Source: Lampris incognitus
Lineage: Eukaryota; Chordata; Actinopteri; Lampriformes; Lampridae
Length of the DNA: 64,000 nucleotides
Assembly: GCF_029633865.1 (NCBI RefSeq)
Contig: NC_079219.1
Location: 52,227,121 to 52,291,120, forward strand
Direction: 5' to 3'
Below the pieces are notes generated by a model that ran no database searches, was not told where the DNA came from, and was given only the letters and a program-made list of their open reading frames with translations. Of the stretch, positions 42,986 through 55,800 are shown one piece after another. Numbering within the stretch: position 1 is the stretch's first letter; the number at the start of each line of letters is the position of its first letter. A program made the translations under genes and the position numbers.

Positions 42986-44981
42986 GGTTAAACCCTACTC
43001 TTTCATAAAATATATAACTTTATGTATATATAAAATCATGAATATAAATAGGTAATTATATATGTATATTTCATAAATATATTGTTTTTTATTTAAGACA
43101 ACCTTCTTCCTTTGCACCAGATGTACATATTGGGCGGTGTTCAGTTTTTGAAGGCGTCTTATCTCCGTATCCATCCATCCAACGTCAGCCTCCTTATGTC
43201 TATGTAGATTCATATCAGTCATCAATCATCATCTTATAAAGCCAATTACATTGATTTTTTTTTATGCACAAATGTGCAATATGAATATAGTTTGACTAAT
43301 ATTTAAGCTCAGGGCTGACTGCAGGATTTGTGTAGAGCGTCTTGTGTTTTTGTTTTTTTTTCTCCATGTACATTTAGAAACAACATGACTGGCTTGTACA
43401 GGGTTCAAAGGTCAAAGATATAGTCAGGAACCAGACCATGAAATGCCTTAAAAGTAATGAGCAAAATCTTAAAATCGACTACAATGTACAAGCAACCATG
43501 AAGAGAAGCTAAACCGTGATCCCGTCTTGGTTCTCATTTAAAGTGTATTGTTAGCGTAGCGCAACTACACCAGAGTGTAAGGACAGTTCACTTCATTGTT
43601 TATAGTAACATTTATGTTTAGCATTACACTTGAGATCAAGCATTGTCATCCATGACGTTCAGTTCAACATTGATATTCTAATAAAAAACGTTCAAAGTAC
43701 AAATACGTGCCAGTTGAGTCCTTTCGGGTGCCCCCACCCAAGTAAAACTGTCCTCAATTAAAATCAGGGGCTATGCCTCTGATAAAGTCATGGATAAAAT
43801 CAGAGGGTGCAGCCATCATCAAGCCACCATGCAAGATTTATTTTTGGTCTTTAATCTGTGTTTTTGGAGCTTTGGGTTTCAACCACTAGGGTGCAGTGTA
43901 ACCTATGTCAGCACAACCCCAACCATGATGTTTAATAAAACGTACACCAGATATATGGGGAAGTAAGAACATCTCTAAAGGCCATTTATTTTCATGTTGT
44001 GTGTCCATGTCCAGTCTATAGCATGATGGATGGCAATAGTGTCAAGTAGTAAAAAAAAAAAATCATAAACCAGGATTGACTGGGCTGATGTAGTATCATT
44101 ATTCTCATTTGTATGAGAACAAGTAAAAAGTGAAACAATCTCTTGGAGCTTTACATATCAGCCAATGCTTTGTTTGTCCAGTGACTACGGACACTCTACA
44201 ACAAAAACCTAGAAGATTGAATGAAATAGAATGAATCATCTCACATTTTCTAGCTTTATGCTCAGTTATCATTAAAAAAGTAAAATTAGAAAAAAACATG
44301 CATTTTTGATTAGGGCACTTAAATTATATTCAGCTGGAGCCAGCATAGTCTAGCATAGTCGACCTATCTGTCTATCTATATACAATACAATCAATAATAC
44401 TCTTAATAGTTATAAAAGTTTTGAAAATAATAATCTTTTCTTTGTAGTCAAACTTCCAAACAATACAAGTTAGATCTGCTTTGAAAACTGTATCATGGCT
44501 TGAATTCTTATATGCCTTTAACTGGAATTTATCTGTATATCCAAGACTTGGTCTCCTAATGTAGAGAAGATTTACAGTTACATCACATCTGAGAGTTAAT
44601 ACAACACAAGCAAGGATCTAGTCAGGGGACAACAATGCAAGTAAGTGCCAAAAAACTAGATAAAAGATAAAGTACTCTTTGTGATATCATTCAAACTTTT
44701 CAAGTGGAACTTGTGGTACACATGTAGGGTAAATTGACTCCTAATGAACTCCAGGTTTATGTTCTACTCTTTGTGTGAACAAAGGTTTAACTGGTACGGT
44801 AGTCTTGTGCTCAGAACATACACATGGAGCTCAAGACTTCCGGAAGGCATCCTGCTGGTTCAGACTGATGAACCCTGCAGACTGGTCTGATCACGAGCGT
44901 CCCAGCTGTGAATCCTGCCATGGGACCTTTACTGCATGTCAAATCCTGCTGTCTTCAGCCTTTGTTTCTCCTCTATCTCTG
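42986..44981. other. slc6a19-slc6a18 intergenic, left part
   Basis: AT-rich, no recognised gene. 43,380-43,520 (GTTCAAAGGTCAAAGATATAG, then a CCATGAAATGCC block) has the look of an old transposon 3' region but I cannot name it. Confidence 0.4.
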
Positions 44982-45166
44982 CAGGGATGGGCAACGTGAT
45001 CCAGAAAGGTCTGGTGTGGGTGCAGGTCTTTGTCCCAACCAAGCAGTTACACACCTGAGTCTACAAATCAAGGTCCTTAGCAAAGACTATTGGTTCAGGT
45101 GTGTAACTGCTTGGTTGGAACAAAGATGTGCACCCACACCGGCCCTTTCTGGATCATGTTGCCCAT
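44982..45166. mobile_element. hAT-type MITE, second copy of the 23,132 family
   Basis: The left end CAGGGATGGGCAACGTG and interior (ACCAAGCAGTTACACACCTG and its inverted partner) match the MITE inside the RTE LINE. The last few bases of the right terminus are lost (CCCATAAAC instead of CCCATCCCTG). This copy lacks the internal duplication. Confidence 0.75.
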
Positions 45167-45340
45167 AAACGAATCCGGCGACTAATTTGTGTGTTCCGCC
45201 ATCTTGCGTCGCCGCCATTACTGCGGTGGCGAGTCGTAGTCGTAGTGCAGCAACATCGGCAGTCACCCTAGATGAATAGAGATTGACTACAGCTAACCAA
45301 AACCTACCGTGCTGTTGTTATTGGGGAAAAAGTCATTCCT

Positions 45341-45602
45341 GTTAATATTCTTGATCTACTCCTAGCAACCATCTTGGTCCTCTTAAGTCCTTTCTGTTAA
45401 TATTCTTGATCCACTCCTAGCAACCATCTTGGTCCTCTTAAGTCCTTTCTGTTAATGTTCTTGATCCACTCCTAGCAACCATCTTGGTCCTCTTAAGTCC
45501 TTTCTGTTAATATTCTTGATCCACTCCTAGCAACCATCTTGGTCCTCTTAAGTCCTTTCTGTTAATATTCTTGATCCACTCCTAGCAACCATATTGGTCC
45601 TC
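45341..45602 (+). repeat. 55-bp tandem repeat, 4.8 copies
   Basis: Units start at 45,341, 45,396, 45,451, 45,506 and 45,561, each GTTAATATTCTTGATCCACT followed by CCTAGCAACCAT and CTTAAGTCCTTTCT. Only single-base differences separate the units, so the expansion is recent. Confidence 0.95.
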
Positions 45603-46712
45603 TGCACGCTATGTGAAGTCTAGAGTCAATGTAAAGAGTCCATGTTAGAGTGTGGTCTCACACCGGGGCACTCTTCATGAAGTAAAGCCTTGTGTGTTTC
45701 GCATTCAGTTTTTTTTTCTTCCAAAGTTGGAAGTTTGCCGCTACTGTTGGATCAGCTGAGAACTGCACAAGTTCTCAGCTGACATCGTTGTCAAAAGTAA
45801 CGTTACATAGAAAGTAAAGGTAAAAGTTCAAAATTGTACAATTCTTATCACAGCTTGCATTCAAACGCGCGCATGTCGTAGAGAGACGCCACAGCACCTT
45901 GTTTACTTCCGGTACGTCCCCGGATGTATAGTCCCGTCAAATAAAGACCAGAGACAAGAAAAGAAACCTCGTCCTAAATTTGAACCATGGTGTTTGGCAT
46001 GAATGAAATCCAGAACATTGTTGCTGTACACCGGCTAATGTCAAAGCGAGGTTGACCTATCTGTCCAGTAGAGGTCGCTGTTTCATTGTATGGCGTGAGT
46101 TAAAGGGAGAGAATTAAACAAAAGCTTGTAAATGGGAATAGAGACCAGAGCTTGGGAATGAGACAGTCTGATCCGGCACTGTCGTAAATTAAAGTTATAT
46201 ATTGATCTCATATGTTCTGTATTCGCCTCTGATTTTTCAAAAGCGGGTCGTGTGCACTTATACTTTTTTAGTATCACGCACAATTTCATCTATGACAAAA
46301 CTTCTATTTATAATGCCAAATTCTCATAAAGAATTGTATTCCATGCACAAAATATTAATTTACAATCATAGTTTCCTTCTAATATGTCATGTTATTTACT
46401 GTGTTTTTGCATTTCCGTCGACTATAGCGCTGCTGTTATCAATAGCATGCCTTGCAGATTTACACAGGGCCTTTGATTAAACAACCCGAATTAGACACAT
46501 TGTTCCCTTTGCTTTTAGAGCCAATGAGCAGCGTGTGAGCTTGATAATACAAATGTCCATATCATGAACCAAAGTGCTACCACACAGGTACAAAGCTGCC
46601 AGGGCCTCATATCTCCCATGACAGAGTCAGGTGTAGAGGATTTGCGCGTCTCAAATAATATACCTCAAACACAAGGAAAGACTGAATCAATCCAAACTGC
46701 AACTGAAGCAAA
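45603..46712. other. Region upstream of slc6a18
   Basis: No recognised exon other than the slc6a18 start. Contains a short palindrome around 45,760-45,785 (CAGCTGAGAACT / AGTTCTCAGCTG). Promoter elements cannot be placed with confidence. Confidence 0.4.
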
Positions 46713-46890
46713 ATGGTGACGGACACCCAGGACACGGGTGCAGACGTGACTCAGGCTCACGGATGTAAAGAGATGACCGAGAGACCAAAGTGGGACAATA
46801 AGGTTCAATATCTGCTGAGCTGCATTGGTTTTGCAGTGGGACTTGGGAACGTTTGGAGATTTCCATATCTGTGTCAGATATACGGAGGCG
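46713..46890 (+). CDS. slc6a18: slc6a18 coding exon 1
   Basis: 178 nt, 59 codons plus one base; ATG context AAAATGG. Donor G|GTAAGA is a normal GT site, unlike the GC donor at the same position in slc6a19. Confidence 0.9.
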
Positions 46891-49800
46891 GTAAGAGGAA
46901 TATAAGTAGTTTACCAGTGAAATACCTTCTAATGTCAACACAAACGTTGTATTTGGGAGCCAAACAGTTGTGTGATGATGACGATCACGTTATCTAATTC
47001 GCCTTCAATTAAAAGGGAGGCTGAACATCTTCATCTTCAATTATTTTACTGTCCATTGGATATTTAGTTATAAAATGAGACATGATTCATTATAGCAAAC
47101 TGTATGGTTTAAATTAGTGGCGTGTGTTATTAGCATAGCATAGGAAACAGCACATTTAATACACGATAGTTTACTTTATGCTGAATATGAAACTGTTCGG
47201 CAGCTTATAAATCTTGATTGACACCATACATAGCAATTAATTTACAACAAATACATAAATGTACATGGCGAACACGTTCCTTTTTGACTACGAAAAATAA
47301 ACCTCATCATGAAACATACTGATGGGTTTACATTTTGCCATGTATTCCTGTCTCATGTATTCTGAAGTCACTACAGAAACCCTGTCAAACCGAGTGTAAA
47401 TGGGCTTTGACTATATTCAACTATCAAATCTTAATATTCAAGTATTCTCCATCAACGCTTGTGTTAAAAGTGTTATAAGCCATTGAAGACGTACCAAAAT
47501 ACTCTGAGACTTTATCTGCATATTTTTTCTTGTTGTTGTTGAACAGTATTTGACCTGGAAAGGATTTTGGTCATTTTTGCGTGTTCCTGTTTCCACTGAG
47601 GGAAGATGTCTTGTGATGTCGTCACTGCAGACTGTTTTAACATTTACCAGCCTACTTTTCACTGGATGTCCACACCGGACTAGGCCTTCTACATGGAGCA
47701 CTGCTTTACCAAACAGAAAACACTATAACCACTAATTCTCTCTGATCCACAAAAATCTGCAAGCAAAAACGAAACAAAACAAAACAGCCGCACGAGGAGA
47801 ATTAAATTAGAAAAGGAGAAGGAGAGTAATAACAACCACGTGAAATGTGCAGCAACGTCCATGTGGCAGGGTTTTGTTTAATGCCAGCCACCCGCTTGAT
47901 GTGATATAGTGTGATAAGCTCTGATAGTCGACAATAAAATGTCCGGTGAAAATAAACTGAATGACTTTCTGTCAGACACGCAATGTCAAAGCTTCTCGGG
48001 TGAAATCAGCTGCTTACTGATAAGCCAGGAGAAATTCAGTTTGAACAATGCGTGGCTGTCAGATACTGTGGGAACTTTTTTTTTTTTTTACTTGGTTCTG
48101 CTTCAAGGGGCTTTCCTGATCCCGTATCTCATCGCCTTGGTGCTGGAGGGCCTGCCCCTGCTGCACATGGAGCTGGCTATTGGACAAAGACTCCGCATGG
48201 GAAGCATTGGAGTCTGGAATTCAATCTCTCCCTATCTGGCTGGCGTAGGTAAGAAGGTTTTGGCATCAATCATCTTATTTTAGAAATTACATTAGGCAAC
48301 ACAATAGACTCAAGATCCAAGAACTTTATTGTCATTGTGCAAGCGCAACGAAATAGCAGTTGTGTCAACCTTAAAATGGTGCATACATAAAAGAGATAAG
48401 AAAATATAAAATACCAGCTATACAAAGTAAAGAGTATAAACAATATAAGTACAGAATATTAGTATAAGGTATGGAATGCAATACAGTTAACCATAAGATA
48501 CAACTTACGGGGTGCAAAAACATCATCAGCAGAAATGCAGTAAAGGTGCAGTGGACATATATGAAGTGGCTTAAAGTGACATGTCAATAACTATTGCAAA
48601 TATTGCACATGTCCAGTGGGGGCAGTACATCAGTCACGTCGGACTGAGGAGATGTCTGAGTTCATTAGTGCCACAGTCTGTGAATGTTCTCATTCATCCA
48701 GGTCATAGTTATCCAAAGGAATTGAATCAAGTGCAACTGGACTTAGTTAACCAAGTCCAGTTGCACTTGATTCAATTCCTTTGGATTAGTGCCACAGCTT
48801 TTGGAAAGAAGCCGTTTTTCAGTCTCTTTGTGCATGCGTGGATTGATCTGAAATACCTACCTGATGGGAGGGACTGGGTATGCCACAAAAGGGTATGAGA
48901 GGCCGTCTAGGCCGTAATGCTCAGCTACACTCTCTCATACCATATCAAACCTCTCACACGCACAATCAAACCTCTCACACGCACTATCAAACCCACTCGC
49001 ATTCACTATCAATTCCTCTCTCATACACATTATCAGACTCTCTCACACGCATTACCAAACCTTTCTCACATACTATTAAACTCTATCACCGTTTGATAGT
49101 GTATGAGAGAGGGATTGATAGTGAATGAGAGCTTGATAATGCACGAGAGAGGGTTTGATAGTGTGTGAGAGAGTTCAATAATGTATGAGAAAGGGCTTGA
49201 TAGTGTGTGAGAGAGTGTGATAGTGCGTGAGAGTTTGATAGTGCATGAGAAAGGGTTTGATAGTGAATGAGAGAGGGTTTGATAGTGCATGAGAAAGGGT
49301 TTGATAGTGAATGAGAGAGGGTTCGATGGTGAATGAGAGAGGGTTTGATAGTGCATGAGAAAGGGTTTGATAGTGAATGAGAGAGGGTTTGATAGTGCAT
49401 GAGAAAGGGTTTGATAGTGAATGAGAGAGGGTTTGATAGTGAATGAGAGAGGGTTTGATAGTGAATGAGAGAGGGTTTGATAGTGAATGAGAGAGGGTTT
49501 GATAGTGCATGAGAAAGGGTTTGATAGTGCATAAGAGAGGGTTTGATAGTGCATAAGAACGGGTTTGATAGTGATTGAGAGAGAGTTCAATAGTGAATGA
49601 GAGAGGGTTTGATAGTGCATTAGAGAGGGTTTGATAGTGCGTGACAGAAGTTTGATAGTGTGAGAGAGGGTTTGATAGTGCATGAGAGAGGGTTTGATAG
49701 TGCATAAGAAAGGGTTTGATAGTGATTGAGAGAGAGTTCAATAGTGAATGAGAGAGGGTTTGATAGTGCATTAGAGAGGGTTTGATAGTGTGTGAGAGAA

Positions 49801-52800
49801 GTTTGATAGTGCATGTGAGCGAATGTAGTTGAGAGTTGTGGCCTAGAGGGGGAGTGACTCTACTCTGTGTGCACAATGTTATGTTGATATCTGATGTGCT
49901 CCAAGATGAAGCACCTCCCTCTCTCCATCTCTGCACATAGGTGTGGCTTCCCTGTCTGTGTCCTTCCTGGTAGGCCTGTTCTACAACACCATCCTGGCCT
50001 GGGTCCTCTGGTACTTCTTCCACTCCTTCCAAAATCCACTCCCTTGGCGGGACTGTCCAGTCAACTCAAACCTCACTGGTAATGAATTTGTTGTCAATAA
50101 AACCGTGGTGCTATATTACATTATGAAACAAGTCTGCTTTGCTGTTAATAATAATAATTTACATTTATATTGTGCTTTTGTCGCTACCCAGAGTGCTTCA
50201 CAGTGGCGAAAGCGATCGCAACAGAAATGAGAAAATTAAAAAGGTCGTTTGACGTAAACAAATTATCATTAAATTCGAACAAAACAAAGATAATGTTGTT
50301 TGGAAATTGTAAAATAAACACTCGAGGAAAATTGATGACAGACCATGTCTGCATAGTACGAGTATATGAAAATAAACGTCTAGGTGTGATAAGAAGCCAG
50401 CAAGGAGTCCTGGGAAAAACGAGGCACATTCTGGATCAATATACCTCCACTGCAGGTACATTGTGGCATCAAAATGATTTCCAAACAATTTATTGTGAAG
50501 AGGTATAGGGATGAGGAAGGGCTGTGGTACCTGTTTAAGTTTTATTGACCACTAGCGTAACTAGTCAGCGCCGGGCCCCAGTGTAAGATGGTCAAAGCGG
50601 CCCCGGCCTGCCCCTCACAATCAGACGTAACACACCATCATGTCAGCAGCAAATGAAAGAAGTGAAAGTGCACAAATGAAGTGGCTACTAGGAAAACAGA
50701 CTGCCATGCTATAGAGGAGGAGTCACACACAGGGATCGCCGATTCGAATCCCCGCGTCACCTCCGGCTTGGTCGGGCATCCCTGCAGACATGATTGGTCG
50801 TGTCTGCGGGTGGGAAGCCGGATGTGGGTATGTGTCCTGGTCGCTGCACTAGCGCCCCCTCTGGTCAGTGATCCTCCCACATGCTACGTCCCCCTGGTGA
50901 AACTCCTCACTGTCAGGTGAAAAGAAGCGGCTGGTGACTCCACATGTATCGGAGGAGGCATGTGGTAGTCTGCAGCCCTCCCTGGATCAGCAGTGGGGGG
51001 TGAAGCAGCAACTGGGATGGCTTGGAGGAGTGGGGTAATTGGCCGGATAAAAAGGGGGAAAATCCCCCTCCCAAAAAAAAGAGGAGTCATAATAGCAAGG
51101 CCAGGACAGTGATAGACTAGTCTACTTAACAAAACCTGGTGTCGGAGCACCATACCAGATGAAAACATCAGTGACGGCGCTCCTGCAAATAGACAACATT
51201 ATTCATGTGTGCATCCAGGCCTTATAAACACAAACCTACGTGTGTATTAGTCAAATAAATATTAAATAAGTTCTACCTTACACCATAGCTGCACTCTTCA
51301 GGCTGCATAGTACGCAGTAGTATGCATGTCCGTGATTACATGCGGACACAACATACCATATACCGTAGACTGAGTGCTAGAGATCTTCGATGCAATAGTG
51401 GGGAGATAAAGAGGGGTCCCTGCATGCGGGCCCCTCTTTGCAGGCCCCAATACAACCACACGACCTGCATATATGGTAGTTTTGCCACCGTTACTACACC
51501 GGGTGATACTTGGGTTGTGCATAGAACTGTGATAACTGTTTATAAATTGTATATACAATACAGGTTATGAGTTATTGATGAGTAAATGGTAAATGGGCTG
51601 TATTTTATATCGCGCTCCTCTAGTCTACCGACCACCCAAAGTACTTTTTTACAGTGTATGGGCTAGCAATACATTAGGAAGTGTATACTTCCTCCTGCTC
51701 CTTTTCAAACATAATATTTAATTCATGTTGCTTATGAGAATTTGTTGTATAGGTTTGTTGTTCATTTCATTTCATTTTATTATTATTCTTGTTTTGTTTT
51801 TAGCTTCTTTTCTTTTTTTGGTTGTTGTCTTTTTTTACATGTTAAAAATAAAAATATACCATTCCCTGGGGGGAAACTCACCTCAACCACCACCAACGTG
51901 TAGCACCACCTGGGTGGTGCACAGCAGCCATTTTGCTCCAGAACGCTCGCCACACATCAGCTTGAGGTGGAGAGGGAGGAGTCATTGAGCCAGTTACATG
52001 GGGGGGGGGGTTTGGTGGCCAGATGGAGAGAGCCAGGATGTGATTTTGCCTGGACACCAAGGGACCCCCCTCTACTCTTTGAGATCAGTGTCATGGGATA
52101 TTCAATGACCACAGTGAGTAAGGACCTCGGTTTGAGGTCTCATCTGAAGGACAGCTTCTCCTACAGCACAGCGTCCCCATCACTGCACTGGGATGTTTTG
52201 TTTTTAATTAGGGCCAGAGGGAAGACTGCCCCATACTGGCCCACCAACACCACTTCCAGCAGCAACTTGGTTTTCCCAAGGGGTCTCCCATCCAAGTACT
52301 AGCCGAGCCCACACCTGCTTAGCTTCTGTCATGCGGCAGAGCCAGGGACCATGATGGTATGGCTGCCAGCACGCTGTACTGATACACGCTACCCTTCTGA
52401 TACTACTCTGTACTTACACACAGATGAGACACCCCACTATTTCCGAATACTTTATAGATATAGACGTTGTCAGATATATTTATTTAAACTTTTAAATGTT
52501 GTGTTCAGAAGACTTCCGGTTATGGCGAGGGACTAGGGCAGGGGTCAGGAACCTTTTTGACTGGGAGAGCCATAAAAGCAAAATATTTCTAAATATATTT
52601 CATTGAGAGCCATATAGCATTTTTAACGTATAATAAATTAAATATGTCTTACTTTTAATGCAACTTCTGGTGCCGCATGGTTTTGCTGATGGCCTTGTAG
52701 TCTGGTTCATACGTGGTGAGGTTGAGCTTCATGCAGGCGTTGAGGCTTCCATCAGTTAAACGTGAGCGTAGGTTGGTCTTAATGTTCCTCATATGCGAGA

Positions 52801-55800
52801 ATGACTGCTCACATGCATATGTAGAGCCAAACATGGTCAATACGGCAATACTCACACGCTGCATTGTGTGGTATGTCACAGGAAGCTCGTTCCAAGTTTT
52901 AAGAATCAGCTGGTCTTCAGGTTGAAGATTTTTCATTTCTGTCCACTTGTGTTCCCTCGCCAGCTCTGCTCGCTGTCGCGCAAGACTTTCCAACTCTCCA
53001 TTAAGTGACTTGAACTTACTCATCCACATGTCTGATGCCTTCAGGTCAGCAACTTCCAGCTCAAAGTCTCCCATAGAGACCCCGGGGATGCATGTCAGGT
53101 CGATTTTGTCCACTGCACACTCATGTGGATGAGTGATGAACTTGAAAAGACCAGTGCGCGCACGAAATTCTCCAAAATGTGCTTTGAATGACTGCAGGAG
53201 ATTGGACGTAAAGCCATCTAGCTGCTGGAGATCCAGATGTTGAGTGGAGTCACTTGCTAAGCATGCATCTCTAAATTGTTGCAGTCTTTCAAAGTGCAGA
53301 AGACGACCTGTTTCAATGTCCCTGAGAAAGACTTCCAGCTTGCTTTCAAATGCAAACACTGCTTGTTGAAGGGATGAGATTGTATTTCCAATACCTTGCA
53401 TTTTCACATTGAGCTGGTTCAGATGGCCAGTTATATCCACGAGATAGTGAAAGTGCAGGAGCCAGTCAGTGTTGTCTAGCTCAGGGTGCTTGACGCCTTT
53501 CATTTCAAGAAAAGTCCGGATTTCACTCAGGCAAGCTGCAAAACGGCTGAGCACCTTCCCCCTTGACAACCAACGCACGTTGCTGTGTAAAAGCAGACCG
53601 GGATAATGATTCCCAACTTCTTCTAACAGAGCTTTAAACTGGCGATCATTTAAAGCTCGGGCAACAATAAAGTTGACCACTCGAATGACCAGAGACATCA
53701 CCTCGCCAAGCTCCTGGCCACACGTCTGAGCGCAAAGCGCCTCCTGGTGCAGGATGCAATGAAAACTTAGGATGGCTCTCTTTTCATGTTCACGGAGAAG
53801 CGCTACAAATCCTTTGTTCTTCCCCAACATACAGGGTGCACCATCAGTACAGACAGAAATAAGTTTATCCATCGGTAGTTTTTTTTTCTTTAGCAAACTC
53901 CATGAAAGACGTGAATAAATCCTCTCCTCTTGTTGTCCCTTTCATTGGCAAAACAGCCAAGCTTTCCTCACGCAGTGTGTCACCTGCAGCATAACTGGCA
54001 ATGATACTGCACTGAGATAGATGGCTAACGTCTGTTGACTCATCTAACGCGAGAGAAAAGTATGTCCCGGCGTTTATGTCCTTAATTTGTGTTTCCTCGA
54101 CTTGATTTGCCATCATGATGCTACGATCGTGCACAGTTCTTGCTGACAGGGGCATGTCTTTTATTCGTTTGATTATCTTGTCTTTATTTGGGAAGTCATC
54201 AAACAGTTCATTGGCCACATCAAGCATGAATGTTTTGGCGTACTCGCCATCTGTGAATGACTTTCCATTCCTTACTATTGCCAAAGCCCCCGCAAAGCTA
54301 GCGGAATTCCCGTCACCTTGCTTGGTCCACACACGTAGTTGCTGCTGACTCGTCTGCACTCTCCGCTGTAGCTCCTCGCATGCCCTTTTCCTGCCGTCCC
54401 CCGCTGGAGATTTCCGTGCAAATGAAGCATGGTGCGTATCGAGGTGCCGCTTTATATTTGACCGTTTCATCGATGCAATTTTATCATAGCATATTAGACA
54501 TACCGCAGATCCTGCTCTCTCCACAAATGCAGATTCCTCTGTCCACGCAGCCTGGAATGCACGGTAATCATCGTCTTTTTTTCTTTTTGCCATCTTTTCC
54601 GTTACAAGGGTTGAAGCGGATAAACTAGTTGGCTATCTGATAAAACTGATTTCTTCACCTTTACAATGACCCGGACATGCTCGCGAGCCATTGGTTCCCG
54701 ACCCGACCCACGGGTGACCCGTGAAATATATCTTCAAAACTAATTTCTGTTTACTTTAAAATGACACAGTATTATTAAGAAATATCACAAGTATTTTAAA
54801 ATCAGTTCCAAACTGATTTTAAAAAAAAATTTTTTTTCAACTCAAAATTGTCTGGGAGCCATATGCCGTCACCGGAAGAGCCATATATGGCTCGCGAGCC
54901 CTAGGTTCCCGACCGCTGGACTAGGGGGTCGCACATCTCAAGCTCTGCAGCTACCGTGTAAATTAATCCTACAATACTAATCCGAATCTTGTCTAAAGTC
55001 ACGCAATACGTGTATAAGAGTACCCAGAACTAAAATGTCAGGGAAAAACCCGAAAGAAAAGGAAAAGAGAGAAAAAGAGAAGGAGAAAAGGAAATCGCGA
55101 CACGAGGAAGAGGCTGAGAAGGTTAGCGACGCCATGCAGGTTGAAAATATGGCTAACGAAGGAGACGACCACGAGGAAGAAGATGACGAAATGTTAGACA
55201 CAGATAAGAATAGCAACCTAGATATCATGAAAGCCATACAGTCTTTGAAAAGTGGACTTTACAAGAAAATTGATGGAGTGCAAGCGACAATTGCGGATGT
55301 AAAGAAACAAATACAGGAATGCATGGGTCGCATGGAACAGGCCGAGCAACGGATTTCTGACGTGGAGGACGACGTTAAGAAGCTAACACCCCGAGTTAGC
55401 ACGCTGGAAAACACCGTCAAAAGCCTTACTGACAAAGTGGAGGACTTGGAATGCAGGAGTCGGCGAAATAACGTAAGGTTGGTGGGCCTACCGGAGAAAG
55501 AAGAGGGCCAGGATGCACCTGCATTTTTGGAGAAGTGGTTGCCGGAGGCTCTGAACATGGATCCGCGGGAGGGCTTGGTAGTGGAGCGAGCTCATAGAAT
55601 CGGCGCTCCGGTAGACTCTCGCACGGGTCGTCCAAGGACATTGATCATGAGCTTCATGAATTTTAAGGACAGGGAGCGAGTACTAAAGGCAGCCAAAACC
55701 AAGGGACAGGTCCTTTACAAGAACACGCCGGTCCGTTTTCACATCGACCTCTCTGCTGGGGTGCACAAGATGCAGCGCGACTACGACCAGGTCCGGAAGA

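Noticed and set aside
48925-49815. Regular short repeats that might suggest a CRISPR array
   Set aside because: Units are contiguous with no unique spacers, the genome is vertebrate, and units occur in both orientations.
49066-50032. Minus-strand frames of up to 285 codons rich in His, Tyr, Gln and Leu
   Set aside because: Translation of the 22-bp minisatellite and of the antisense of slc6a18 exon 3.
52258-52368. Genuine 5S rRNA gene
   Set aside because: Diverged outside the control boxes and continuous with a SINE body.
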